NCBI GenBank assembly: GCA_016916535.1
Contig: CP070276.1
Location: forward strand, 1,736,001-1,800,000
DNA length: 64,000 bases
Origin: Dysgonomonadaceae bacterium zrk40
GTDB taxonomy: Bacteria; Bacteroidota; Bacteroidia; Bacteroidales; Dysgonomonadaceae
Direction: 5' to 3'
The notes under the pieces are model-generated. The model worked only from the letters and a program-made list of their open reading frames with translations, was not told where the DNA came from and ran no database searches. The translations under genes and the position numbers were made by a program. This document shows positions 51,503-60,731 of this stretch, piece after piece; positions within the stretch are counted from its first letter, which is position 1, and each line of letters starts with the position of its first letter.

Positions 51503-52957
51503 ATGACTGATTCAATGATTAGAATAATTGTTATCACTTCGTTATTCCTTATACATGTTTCGTGTATAGATAAGGATGTTTATGAGGGTGATAAAGATAA
51601 TATCATCTTTGAATATGACAATTATCAATATCCCTATCATCATGAGGCGCAAAATGTTGTTGCAGAGATCACGTTCATTCTTGACAATGCACCGGAAGCG
51701 GAAGAGATAAAGACTAAGATTCCCCACCTCAAGTACAACAAATCGTGGCTCTTCATGCTTACACAGGATGATTGCAGCTATTCTGCCTACAGCACAACAT
51801 GGGCAGCAATCAATGGAAAGCCTCTCTCCAAGAGCTATTATTACAATTCGAGGCAACTTGCCGCGGGGGATTTGCCACCGGATGCTTTTGAACTCGGCAG
51901 TACACTAGGGAGCACCGACGGAACTGGAAATGAGGTTCGGTTTGCGTTCACAACTACTCTTTTTCCTGACACTGTTGATATGGATGTAATTAGGGAAGCA
52001 AAAAAGAGAAGTGCAGCTGATTTAGGACGTTTTGGCCCATATAGATTTTTGACCTGGGAAAATCTAACAGAGATGTTGGCCTATGATACCGGTATTGCAT
52101 TTCATGATACGAATACGAAGTCGGTTAATGATTCAGATTCACTTGTGAAGCACTTTGAGATAGATCAGCTGATTACACTGGAAAAACTGGATGGCAGAGG
52201 GATGAAAGTGCTCGCTGAGCCGAATGGGAATTACAATTATTTGTTAGCCGGGAAAAAATATCGTTCTATTCGTATCATGACCGCACAAAACACAAAGTCA
52301 GGTGGACCTGTTGTCAAGCGTCACTTTCCGTTTAAAATCGATTCAGATCTGGAGAAGGAAGTTCTGCAAAGAACTTCTTATGACAATATATTCGGCATCC
52401 CTGACTGGATTGAATATGAACTAAAGAACAATAAAGAGGAGAGGGAAGCTATCCATGTGGTGCTGCATAGTACGGATGTTACATTTGTTCAGTTTCTCCT
52501 TTGGCTAAACAACAAATACGGTAAGAAAGGAGATGATTCCGTTTGGTTTCCCTCATTGGAGGAGTATTATGAATACAACTACTACAGGGTGAACAGCAGT
52601 ATTGATCATGAGATCAATGGGGATACTTTGAAATTACGGATATCTTTGCCTTCTGAACAATATTTCTACTATCCCTCCGTGACGGTTAACCTGAACGGGG
52701 TCACCTACGACCAAATCAAAGATGTCCTATCGAACGATGCCGTGACCGGTCTCTCCTACGCTCCCTATGAAGGAGGTGTGATGTTGAACATCGATTGTCG
52801 CCGTTTCCTATTTAAACATGCTGAGCACTTTGTGGAGAAGTATCTTAACTATAGAACTGAATCGAATAGAATTGATGCCCTCTATTTCGTTGAAAAGCTG
52901 AAAAAGTCACCGGAAAAAGATGAGTTGGGAATGAGAATACCCGGATATAGTAAATAA
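51503..52957 (+). CDS. Lipoprotein-like protein, possible NodB-type polysaccharide deacetylase
   Basis: 484 residues. The N-terminal signal ends FLIHVSC (Cys21) then IDKD, so a lipoprotein is likely. I am not certain of the family. KSWLFMLTQDDCSYSAYS places a paired Asp after a hydrophobic strand, as in the DD motif of NodB-type deacetylases. Later HVVLHSTDVTFVQFLLWLNNKYG and DSVWFPSLEEYYEYNYYRV resemble the closing part of such domains. A C-terminal beta-rich part (about 370-440) follows. Classic His-x3-5-His zinc residues are not clear. It could modify the exopolysaccharide after export. It starts the second polysaccharide module and is 8 bp before a GT2 gene. Confidence 0.55.
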   Translation: MTDSMIRIIVITSLFLIHVSCIDKDVYEGDKDNIIFEYDNYQYPYHHEAQNVVAEITFILDNAPEAEEIKTKIPHLKYNKSWLFMLTQDDCSYSAYSTTWAAINGKPLSKSYYYNSRQLAAGDLPPDAFELGSTLGSTDGTGNEVRFAFTTTLFPDTVDMDVIREAKKRSAADLGRFGPYRFLTWENLTEMLAYDTGIAFHDTNTKSVNDSDSLVKHFEIDQLITLEKLDGRGMKVLAEPNGNYNYLLAGKKYRSIRIMTAQNTKSGGPVVKRHFPFKIDSDLEKEVLQRTSYDNIFGIPDWIEYELKNNKEEREAIHVVLHSTDVTFVQFLLWLNNKYGKKGDDSVWFPSLEEYYEYNYYRVNSSIDHEINGDTLKLRISLPSEQYFYYPSVTVNLNGVTYDQIKDVLSNDAVTGLSYAPYEGGVMLNIDCRRFLFKHAEHFVEKYLNYRTESNRIDALYFVEKLKKSPEKDELGMRIPGYSK

Positions 52958-52965
52958 ACCAAAGC

Positions 52966-53820
52966 ATGCCCTGGTACAGTAAATATCTGACAGTTTTTGA
53001 GAAACCATTTGACGATGCTCCGGCAGCGTTAGTGGAAGAGGTGAAGGGAAAACTGCAACAAATGCAGCATGAGAATCCCATCGCCTCAGTAGTGGTGATC
53101 GCCCACAATGAGGAGACAAGGTTACTGAGCTGCTTATGGTCGCTCAGTGAAAACATCTGCCCCTACCAGGTGGAAATCATCGGTGTAGACAACAATTCAG
53201 CCGACCGCACCGGGGAGGTTTTTCAAGTATCTGGTGTTCCATGCTATTTTGAGGAGAGAAAAGGTCCAGGTTTTGCGCGTGAATGTGGACAGAATCATGT
53301 TCGTGGTAAATATTACATCTGCATCGATTCTGATACAATGTATCCACCACGATACATTGAAACCATTATCAGTGAACTGGAGAAGCCGGGTGTCGTCGGT
53401 GTCTCTTCCCTCTGGAGTTTTATCCCGGATAAGGATCATTCCAAATGGGGGTTAAAGTTTTACGAAGCTGTAAGAGATCTTTACATTCGTGCGCTTTTCA
53501 TCAAACGACCCGAAAGGGGGGTGCGGGGCATGGTGTTTGCATATGAAACAGAGTATGGCAGAAAGGTGAGTTACAGGGTGGAACTGAAAAGAGGCGAAGA
53601 TGGGTCGATGGCCCTAGGCTTGAAGAAATATGGTATGATAAAGTTGATCACCTCGCGCAAAGCACGTGCCGTTACTGCCAGCAATACCCTCAACGCAGAC
53701 GGATCGTTGTTCAACAGTTTTAAAGTGAGAGTCATAAAAGGGTTGAAGAACATTAACTTCTTTTTCACCCGCCAAACGAAGCCACCCAGAGATGAGGAGT
53801 CGAACCTGATTAAAGATTGA
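52966..53820 (+). CDS. GT2 glycosyltransferase
   Basis: 284 residues. GT-A motifs: ASVVVIAHNEETRLLSCLWSL, EIIGVDNNSADRT, and YYICIDSDTMYPPRYIETII with the DxD site. The GPGFARECGQNHVRGKY stretch is the usual nucleotide-side motif. The last part is basic (GLKNINFFFTRQTKPPRDEE). It lies 8 bp after the deacetylase-like gene and 5 bp before the damaged B12-binding gene, so it belongs to this short operon. Confidence 0.88.
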   Translation: MPWYSKYLTVFEKPFDDAPAALVEEVKGKLQQMQHENPIASVVVIAHNEETRLLSCLWSLSENICPYQVEIIGVDNNSADRTGEVFQVSGVPCYFEERKGPGFARECGQNHVRGKYYICIDSDTMYPPRYIETIISELEKPGVVGVSSLWSFIPDKDHSKWGLKFYEAVRDLYIRALFIKRPERGVRGMVFAYETEYGRKVSYRVELKRGEDGSMALGLKKYGMIKLITSRKARAVTASNTLNADGSLFNSFKVRVIKGLKNINFFFTRQTKPPRDEESNLIKD

Positions 53821-53825
53821 TCGCT

Positions 53826-54212
53826 ATGTTAGAACCTGCCGAAATTGACAATTCCGATTTCCTGCATGCCCTCCTCGAGGGAAACAGGGGTGAGTGCTCA
53901 AAAATTGTGCATGCACACCTGAACAATCAGATGACGGTGCATGATCTCTATCAGAAGGTGATCGTTGCATGTGTGGAGTATGTCAAACCTGACCTGCTGG
54001 CCATCTCCCTGAGCATCTACTCGAATATACCGGTTTTTGAAAAAATGATTCAGAAAATTAGAGAACAAAAGCCGAATTTACCTATCTTAGTGGGTGGACA
54101 GGCATTCAGGAGAGGGGGACAGGATGTGATTGCCAGATATCCCAACGCGAAATACCTGCCTGACCTGAACATTGTTGATATATACATCAAACATTTTCAA
54201 CTGAATGGATAA
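53826..54212 (+). pseudogene. Internally deleted cobalamin-binding-domain protein
   Basis: 128 residues are open from the ATG at 53826. The first part (DFLHALLEGNRGECSKIVHAHLNNQMTVHDLYQKVI) matches the start of the helical cap of B12-binding sensors. The last part (VKPDLLAISLSIYSNIPVFEKMIQKIREQKPNLPILVGGQAFRRGGQD) matches the end of the Rossmann-like B12 domain. The middle, about 90 residues with the D-x-H-x-x-G cobalamin-ligand motif, is missing without loss of frame. From family knowledge the full length should be near 215 residues. The product should not bind B12 in the normal way. It is followed by a damaged PAS kinase. Confidence 0.75.
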
Positions 54213-54226
54213 TAGCCTGCATTGAT

Positions 54227-54701
54227 ATGAAATTTGAAAATGATCCCTCCCCCTTGTCTGAGTGGATTCCTGAGATTGGTGATGCGCTGCTGAAAAGCAA
54301 GTCGTTCTACATCGCCCTTTTCTCCACAAAGAGGGAACTGCTTTACTGCAACAAAGCATTCAGTTCGTTGCTGAAGGATGATCCCTGTGGATCGTTCCTC
54401 AACCCCTCTCTCGATGATATCCTGGCGATGGACGTTTCTTCAAGCATGGTGTTCAATGGTTATCTCACCTTCGGTGATTACCAATCGGAGAATTACTCTA
54501 TCGTTGCTCAGGTTTTCAGGAAAAATAATAAACTGCTGGTGTTCGGAGGGAACGGCCGGTGAGAAAGGAACCGGACTCGGGTTGTTGCTCTGCAAAGAGT
54601 TTGTGGAGAAGCATGGTGGCTGGATATGGGTGGACAGCGAACCGGGCAAGGGGAGCAGCTTCCGCTTTGCACTGCCTCTGAAAGAAGTGACCGTGACGTG
54701 A
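54227..54701 (+). pseudogene. Remnant PAS-domain histidine kinase, core deleted and frame broken
   Basis: From the ATG at 54227 the frame encodes a PAS-like N-terminus ([42 protein letters not shown]) and stops at 54562. In the +1 frame, overlapping at about 54548, the sequence resumes as [43 protein letters not shown], the last ATP-binding box of a histidine kinase, and ends at 54701. The dimerisation/His domain and most of the ATPase domain are gone. A full protein should have over 350 residues. The gene is dead as a kinase. B12-binding plus PAS-kinase pairs of this type are familiar in Bacteroidales, from memory. Confidence 0.82.
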
Positions 54702-54725
54702 AACTGTATGACATTGTAAGGAGAT

Positions 54726-55919
54726 ATGATCTTGGACACGATACTAACCTCTCTCTTTTGGTGCGCTCTTTTCCTGGTATTTTATACCTATATCGGATAT
54801 GGTGTCATTCTCTGGCTGCTGGTATGGATCAGAGAGCATTTCCGTCCCCGTCCCCGGCTTGCGTTGCCCCATGAGTTGCCGGAAGTGACCCTTTTTATCA
54901 CTGCCTACAACGAGGAGGAGATGGTTGAGGAGAAGATGGTGAACTGCCGCGAGATTGACTATCCCACGGAGAAGCTGAAAATTTTCTGGGTGACCGATGG
55001 CTCTACCGACACTACCAATGAGAAGCTCAATGCTTATCCGGAGGTGACGCTCTCCTTTCATCCCGACAGAAGAGGTAAGACCGCCGCAATTAACCGGGGG
55101 ATGGCTTTCGTGGAAACACCCATCGTGGTCTTTACCGATGCCAACACGCTCATCAACCGGGAAGCGGTGAAGGAGATCGTGAAGGCGTTTTCGGATCCGC
55201 AAACAGGATGTGTGGCGGGTGAAAAGCGAATCGCCGTCAAGGAGATGGATACCGCTTCGTCGGGTGGGGAAGGGGCCTACTGGAGGTATGAATCGCTGTT
55301 GAAGGAGCTTGATTCACGTTTATACTCGGCTGTGGGGGCTGCCGGAGAGCTCTTCGCCATCCGTACCCGGCTCTTCAGGGAGCTGCCGGACGATACACTC
55401 CTGGATGATTTCGTGCTGTCGCTGCAGATCGCACACGAAGGCCATCGCATCCATTATTGTAAAGAGGCTTATGCCCTGGAAACTGCCTCTCTCAACATGC
55501 AGGAGGAGGAGAAAAGAAAGGTCCGTATTGCAGCCGGTGGGCTGCAGTCTGTAGGAAGGCTTCTTGCGCTGCTCAACCCGTTTCGTCACGGGTGGCTCAG
55601 CTTCCAGTACACATCCCACCGGGTGCTGCGCTGGACCGTTACGCCTGTTGCACTCTTTCTGCTACTGCCACTGAATGGAGCCCTGATCCTCTTGCAAACT
55701 GAACCCGCGTGGTTGTATCAGCTCCTGGGCCTGCTGCAGCTCCTCTTTTACCTCTGCGCCCTGGTGGGATCATACCTGGCACATCATGCCATCAGGAATA
55801 AAATATTGTTTATCCCATACTATTTCCTTTTCATGAATCTCAACGTCTTTAAAGGTATGGCTTATCTGAGAAGGTTCGAAGGAAATGCCGCCTGGGAAAA
55901 AGCCAGGAGAAGCAAATAA
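54726..55919 (+). CDS. Membrane GT2 glycosyltransferase
   Basis: 397 residues with an N-terminal helix (LTSLFWCALFLVFYTYIGYGVILWLLVW) and three helices near the end (about 300-375). Catalytic motifs: LPEVTLFITAYNEEEMVEEKM, FWVTDGSTDTT, VVFTDANTLINREAV, LPDDTLLDDFVLSLQI and the ending VRIAAGGLQSV in place of a full QxxRW. This suits a membrane GT2 enzyme that may both polymerise and translocate. It begins 24 bp after the kinase remnant and is 11 bp before the hybrid kinase gene. Confidence 0.88.
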   Translation: MILDTILTSLFWCALFLVFYTYIGYGVILWLLVWIREHFRPRPRLALPHELPEVTLFITAYNEEEMVEEKMVNCREIDYPTEKLKIFWVTDGSTDTTNEKLNAYPEVTLSFHPDRRGKTAAINRGMAFVETPIVVFTDANTLINREAVKEIVKAFSDPQTGCVAGEKRIAVKEMDTASSGGEGAYWRYESLLKELDSRLYSAVGAAGELFAIRTRLFRELPDDTLLDDFVLSLQIAHEGHRIHYCKEAYALETASLNMQEEEKRKVRIAAGGLQSVGRLLALLNPFRHGWLSFQYTSHRVLRWTVTPVALFLLLPLNGALILLQTEPAWLYQLLGLLQLLFYLCALVGSYLAHHAIRNKILFIPYYFLFMNLNVFKGMAYLRRFEGNAAWEKARRSK

Positions 55920-55930
55920 ATTCATCTGAA

Positions 55931-58162
55931 ATGAAAACACAAGGTCTATTGCACGATAAGGGTCAAGCTGTCCGTTTGCTGGAAATGATGACCGATACCC
56001 TTCTGTTGGTGAAGAACGACGGCACCTGCGTTGATATGATTGTCAAAACGGCGAACAACCCTTATGTCAACGAGGAGGGAACGCTGCTGGGCAGGAATAT
56101 TTTTGATTGCTTCCCGCACGAAACCCTCAAGGAACTAAAGCCGGCCATCGAGCACGTTGCCCGCACCGGTGAGGTCTCCAATGCCAACTACGACCTTCCC
56201 GCTCCGGAGAAGATGTTCTATTTCAAGTGTATCATCCAGAAGTATGACGAGGAGCATCTGCTGCTGCAATACCGCGATATCACTCAGCGCAGCCAGATGA
56301 AACTGAGATTGCAACTGGCCAATGAACGTTTAGAGGAAACCGGCCGGGCAGCAAAGATTGGATACTGGAGCTACAACCAATCCACCGGATTGCTTTACTA
56401 CGAAGGGTATGTAGGCATATCCCTTGAAACCAGTGAGGAAGTGGTTATTCCACTGTCTGAATACATGGAACATGTGTACCACGAAGACAGGGAAAGGATC
56501 GAGAATAATTTGACCAATCCCCGCAGTGATGTGGATATGTACGACTATAGGGTTGTAGAGGATAAGATCTATTATGTACGCTCAAAGATAATTAACAGGT
56601 ATCATAATCGAAAGGGTGAGCTGATAGTTGATGGCTACACACAGAACATTGATGACATCGTATCCAACTGGGATCGTTTGAAAATGATTACCCTGGCGGT
56701 CAACAATACCAACGAGAGCATCTTCGCAGCCAAGCTGGATGGTACACTCATTTTTGCCAATCAGTTGTGCCGATTGATGAATCATATTCCTGAATCTGTT
56801 GATATAAGCAACTTGAAAGCCTATGACGTACTGGATGACTTCAAGGAGGAAAATAAATGGAGTCTGTTTCTGAAATCCTTGCGCGCAAATGACAATTCAC
56901 TGAAGTTTATCTGTAACCACCACTATCCCGATTATGACGTGATCAGTACTGAATGTTCGGCCTTTATCATCCGTAACGATTACGGGGAAGACATTATCTG
57001 GAACCTTGGGCGTGACATCTCGGAACATGTGCGTTATGAGAATAAGCTCAGGGAGGCGAAAGAGAAAGCAGAGGAGTCGGATCGTCTGAAATCAGCTTTT
57101 CTCTCCAACATGAGCCACGAGATAAGGACTCCACTCAATGCGATTGTTGGTTTTTCAGCCCTTATGGCAGATGTTGAGAAACGGGAGGATCGGCTCAAGT
57201 TTCACAAGATCATAGAGTCGAACAACAAACGCCTGCTGTTGCTGATCAACGAGGTGCTTGATCTCTCGCGCATCGAATCGGGAACGCTTGTCTTCAACTT
57301 CTCTGCGGTAAGCATGCACGATCTCTGTAAGGAGATATTCGCCACCTATCAGCTCTATGGCGGTAATGCCACGCTCCTCCTGGAGATGCCTGAAGAGGAT
57401 ATTTCTATCCGTACCGATAGAAATAGGCTTACACAGGTGCTTTCGAACCTGATCGACAATGCGCTGAAGTTCACCACGAAAGGGAGCATCGCCATCGGAT
57501 ACCGTTTGTTATCTGAGTGGGTGGAGCTCTATGTGAACGATACCGGTATCGGCATTCCCGAAGATAAACTGGAAAAGGTGTTTGAACGATTTGTGAAAGT
57601 GGACAGCTTTGCACAGGGTACCGGACTCGGTCTTTCCATCTGCAGGACCATCCTGGAACGACTGGGCGGTGACATCTCGGTCACCTCCCAATTGGGAGTC
57701 GGTACGCAGTTTACCTGCCGGATACCGCTGCTGCCTGTAGACTCTGATGAGGATCCTTTTGAACGGATTGCCCAAAGAAGTTCATTGTCGGGAAATCGCA
57801 ATATGGAGAAAAGCACCATTCTCGTGGCAGAAGATAACCAGGATAACTTTGAATTGATACAGGCAATGATTGGCAACGATTACGAACTGATTCATGCAAA
57901 GGATGGCGACCATGCAATACGATTGTTCCAGACGAGAAAGCCGGAACTGATCCTGATGGATATCAAGATGCCCGTCATGAGCGGTCTGGAGGCTATTCGC
58001 GCCATTCGCACAGAATCGCCTTTCTACCCGCCCATCATCGCCGTGAGCGCCTATGCCTTTGATACGGATAAAAACGAGTTGATGGAGAACGGTTGCAAGG
58101 ATTTTCTGACAAAGCCCCTGGACAGGGACCTGCTGCTGGCTACCATTCAGAAATATATTTGA
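55931..58162 (+). CDS. PAS hybrid histidine kinase with C-terminal receiver
   Basis: 743 residues, no membrane helix, so a cytoplasmic sensor. Two to three PAS-type modules lie at about 10-120, 135-245 and 250-370. The HisKA helix has H396 in SNMSHEIRTPLNAIVGFS. The ATPase domain has NLIDNALKFT (N box), VNDTGIGIPEDKL (G1) and GTGLGLSICR (G2). The receiver (about 626-743) has acidic ED in LVAEDNQDN, acceptor D677 in LILMDIKMPVMSG and a Lys in FLTKPLDRD. It is co-directional with the GT2 gene just upstream, hinting at control of polysaccharide synthesis; a possible target is the lone receiver at 35503. It is convergent with the next gene. Confidence 0.93.
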   Translation: MKTQGLLHDKGQAVRLLEMMTDTLLLVKNDGTCVDMIVKTANNPYVNEEGTLLGRNIFDCFPHETLKELKPAIEHVARTGEVSNANYDLPAPEKMFYFKCIIQKYDEEHLLLQYRDITQRSQMKLRLQLANERLEETGRAAKIGYWSYNQSTGLLYYEGYVGISLETSEEVVIPLSEYMEHVYHEDRERIENNLTNPRSDVDMYDYRVVEDKIYYVRSKIINRYHNRKGELIVDGYTQNIDDIVSNWDRLKMITLAVNNTNESIFAAKLDGTLIFANQLCRLMNHIPESVDISNLKAYDVLDDFKEENKWSLFLKSLRANDNSLKFICNHHYPDYDVISTECSAFIIRNDYGEDIIWNLGRDISEHVRYENKLREAKEKAEESDRLKSAFLSNMSHEIRTPLNAIVGFSALMADVEKREDRLKFHKIIESNNKRLLLLINEVLDLSRIESGTLVFNFSAVSMHDLCKEIFATYQLYGGNATLLLEMPEEDISIRTDRNRLTQVLSNLIDNALKFTTKGSIAIGYRLLSEWVELYVNDTGIGIPEDKLEKVFERFVKVDSFAQGTGLGLSICRTILERLGGDISVTSQLGVGTQFTCRIPLLPVDSDEDPFERIAQRSSLSGNRNMEKSTILVAEDNQDNFELIQAMIGNDYELIHAKDGDHAIRLFQTRKPELILMDIKMPVMSGLEAIRAIRTESPFYPPIIAVSAYAFDTDKNELMENGCKDFLTKPLDRDLLLATIQKYI

Positions 58163-58220
58163 GGAAGAGCATCACCGTGAGTGGAGTGGGTGATGGGAAA
58201 CCAACCCTCTCTCCCTGCTG

Positions 58221-59357
58221 TTACTTTTCTGGTGAGATTGGAAGTGCGAACCCAAAAGTAGAACCCTCGTTCTCTTTGGAATGGAAAAAGAGACGACCGT
58301 TGTTGAGTTTCACAAAGTTGTGCACCAGAAGCAATCCCAGACCGGATCCCGATTCATGTTCCGTGCCAAAGGTGGTGTACTGGGTACCAACATCCAGCAG
58401 TTTGCATTGATCTTCCTCGCTGATGCCACAGCCATGGTCGGTCACTTTGTAAATAACCTCTCCGTTTTCTGTTTCCAGGACAACGTCGATGACACTATCG
58501 CGATAGCTGTACTTGATGGCATTGCTGATCAGGTTCCGCATCACAGTCTTGATCATGTCGATGTCTACCTCAACCTCGCTCTTTGCTTCTACAGTTGAGT
58601 GGTATCGAATGGTGATGTTCTTGTTTGCTGCAAGTACCGACGCCGTTTCAACCTCGGCCTCGGTCAGCTCGGCCAGGTTAAAAGGTTGTTTGATGGCTTT
58701 CAGTTTGCCCAACTGTGCTTTGGTCCACTTCAGCAAATTATCGAGCAACCTGAAAAGCTGCTCTGACACCTCGTTTGCATTCTGTATCGATTCCAGGATC
58801 TCCGGTCGGATATCCTGCTCCTCCTTCATCTGGATGGAGAGAACATTGAGGATCATCTTGATGGTTGACATAGGCATGCGCAGGTCGTGCGCGATCACTG
58901 AATAGAGGGCATCCCTTCCGGCGATGGTCTGCTCCAGCTCCTCTTTCTGCTGCTCAATGGTACGCTTGGCTTCCAGCAATGTCAACTGGTGACGTACCCT
59001 TGCCAGCAATTCCTCCTTGTTGAACGGTTTGGTGATGTAATCATCGGCCCCCAGCTGGAATCCTTTCACGATATCGTTGGTCGAATTCAGTGCGGTTAAA
59101 AATATGATTGGTATATCCGCGTGCTCAGGTTGCTCTTTCAACTGCTTTGCCAAGGTGAAGCCATCGGTGCCGGGCATCAGCACATCCAACAAAATCAAAT
59201 CAGGTTTTTCGTTTTCGATAAGTGTAACAGCTTCTTCCGCGCTCTGTGCTGTTGACACCGTTAAACCCGACTGCTCCAGCATCATTTGCAACAACAGCGT
59301 ATTGGTCGGGATATCATCGACAGCCAGGATTTTATATTTTGAAAAATCAACAATCAT
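58221..59357 (-). CDS. Receiver-histidine kinase signalling protein
   Basis: 378 residues in unusual-order but familiar form: an N-terminal receiver (1-125; D58 in LILLDVLMPGTDG, K110 in YITKPFN), a coiled linker (KRTIEQQKEELEQTI), then a HisKA domain with H157 in YSVIAHDLRMPMS and an ATPase domain with NLISNAIKYS, TDHGCGISEED and GSGLGLLLV. Such proteins receive phosphate on the first domain to tune their own kinase. It runs opposite to the hybrid kinase; the stops are about 58 bp apart with an imperfect CATCACC/GGTGATG hairpin (58170-58176, 58189-58195) in between. Confidence 0.93.
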   Translation of the reverse strand: MIVDFSKYKILAVDDIPTNTLLLQMMLEQSGLTVSTAQSAEEAVTLIENEKPDLILLDVLMPGTDGFTLAKQLKEQPEHADIPIIFLTALNSTNDIVKGFQLGADDYITKPFNKEELLARVRHQLTLLEAKRTIEQQKEELEQTIAGRDALYSVIAHDLRMPMSTIKMILNVLSIQMKEEQDIRPEILESIQNANEVSEQLFRLLDNLLKWTKAQLGKLKAIKQPFNLAELTEAEVETASVLAANKNITIRYHSTVEAKSEVEVDIDMIKTVMRNLISNAIKYSYRDSVIDVVLETENGEVIYKVTDHGCGISEEDQCKLLDVGTQYTTFGTEHESGSGLGLLLVHNFVKLNNGRLFFHSKENEGSTFGFALPISPEK

Positions 59358-59587
59358 ATCGTATTGATCAGATTTTGGTTGATGACCAATTAATCTTTTT
59401 ATTTAAATATTCCTTAAGGTATGGGGATAGTACAATCACCCCCAAAGTTAAACATTTTAACCATCTCATTTGTTTTTTACATTCTCTTCTTTTCAGCAGG
59501 AGCTTTGATTTTTGATTTTTTATGAAATTTAGCGCTGCGAATAGGCGATCTGGCGGGCTATAACAGCTGTTCATGGGTGGTTCTGTC

Positions 59588-59619
59588 TTGCGGATTGTCC
59601 ATATTTTTGTTTATATTTG
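59588..59619 (+). promoter_or_regulatory. Promoter of the endonuclease/exonuclease/phosphatase-family gene
   Basis: TTG (59588-59590), 21-base spacer, TATATTTG (59612-59619), 38 bases before the ATG at 59658. The rest of the 300-bp gap 59358-59657 shows nothing I can name. Confidence 0.6.
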
Positions 59620-59657
59620 TGGAAAGAAGCTATTTTAATCATCACCTTAACGAATAA

Positions 59658-60731
59658 ATGGGGAAACTCGTTCTCTTTAAGTTTCTGGAGTTTGTATTGG
59701 GACTCTTGAGCCTGATTCCTGCCCTGATGGCAGTGGTGGGTAGTTATGTCTCACATTTTCATCCAACGCGCTATCCGGCCATCCATTGGCTGGGGATATT
59801 GTTGCCGCTGGTTTTGCTGCTCAATGCCCTGATCATGCTTTTTTGGATTTGGAAGAGGAGTCCCTGGATGATAGTTCCCATTGCGGCACTGCTCATCAGT
59901 ATCCCCTATATCAGCTCTGTTTTCAACTGGCCTCTGCGTAAACAGGCGCTGCCGAAAAATGCAGTGACTGTTGCAACTTATAACATTCACAACCAGATTG
60001 GGGAGAATGTTTACATGGATACCCAACAATTTGCAGCCTTTCTGGAAAATGAAAAGGTGGATATTATCTGTCTGCAGGAGTTTCCGGTTGCTGGTGCGGG
60101 AAAGGATGGGCTGATCCTGGATCTCACAAAATCGATGCCCTATTATCGGATATTGTCACGTCGTCACGGAGCCCTTAACGTTGCCATATTTAGTCGCTAT
60201 CCCATCCTTGAAACACAGCCGGTGGCTTTTGAGGATGAGACCGATAACTTCTCCATGTGGGTTGACCTGGATATGGAGGGAGTGAGGGTGCGCCTTTTTA
60301 ACAACCATCTGCAAACCACCAATATAAACCAATATAGGGCGCCTCTTACACCGAATATTGGGCACACGATTGCACAATTGAAGAAACTGAAACAGGTGGT
60401 CGAGGAAAATGGCAGCATTCGGACACGACAGGCTGATGTCATCAGAAAACTGCTGGATGAAAGTCCCTATCCGTTGATTGTATGTGGTGACTTCAATGCA
60501 ACTCCTTCCTCTTATACCTACAGAACCATTAAGGGCCGATTGAGAGACAGTTTTCGGGATGCGGGCAAAGGTTATGGCTACAGCTATCGCTACCTGAAGA
60601 AGTTATACCGGATCGATTACATCTTTTACGCTCCCGAAAACTTCAGGGCCATACGCTATTACTCGCCAGAGCTGGAGTACAGTGACCACAAACCGGTGGT
60701 GGTGACGTTCGATTTTTCGCCGAAAGATTAA
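59658..60731 (+). CDS. Membrane-anchored endonuclease/exonuclease/phosphatase-family protein
   Basis: 357 residues. Three hydrophobic helices at the start (about 5-30, 36-58, 64-84) place the catalytic domain outside the inner membrane or tethered to it. EEP motifs: [11 protein letters not shown] (Asn), IICLQEF (metal Glu), FNNHLQTT (His), [11 protein letters not shown] (Asp-Asn) and [10 protein letters not shown] (final Asp-His). Substrates in this fold include nucleic acids, sphingomyelin and inositol phosphates; membrane forms in Bacteroidota are poorly characterised. Its last four bases overlap the tail of the UXS gene on the other strand. Confidence 0.87.
   Translation: MGKLVLFKFLEFVLGLLSLIPALMAVVGSYVSHFHPTRYPAIHWLGILLPLVLLLNALIMLFWIWKRSPWMIVPIAALLISIPYISSVFNWPLRKQALPKNAVTVATYNIHNQIGENVYMDTQQFAAFLENEKVDIICLQEFPVAGAGKDGLILDLTKSMPYYRILSRRHGALNVAIFSRYPILETQPVAFEDETDNFSMWVDLDMEGVRVRLFNNHLQTTNINQYRAPLTPNIGHTIAQLKKLKQVVEENGSIRTRQADVIRKLLDESPYPLIVCGDFNATPSSYTYRTIKGRLRDSFRDAGKGYGYSYRYLKKLYRIDYIFYAPENFRAIRYYSPELEYSDHKPVVVTFDFSPKD

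Noticed and set aside
58170-58195. Terminator between the convergent kinase genes
   Set aside because: The CATCACC/GGTGATG stem is real but no T-run follows on either side, so I do not call it a terminator.
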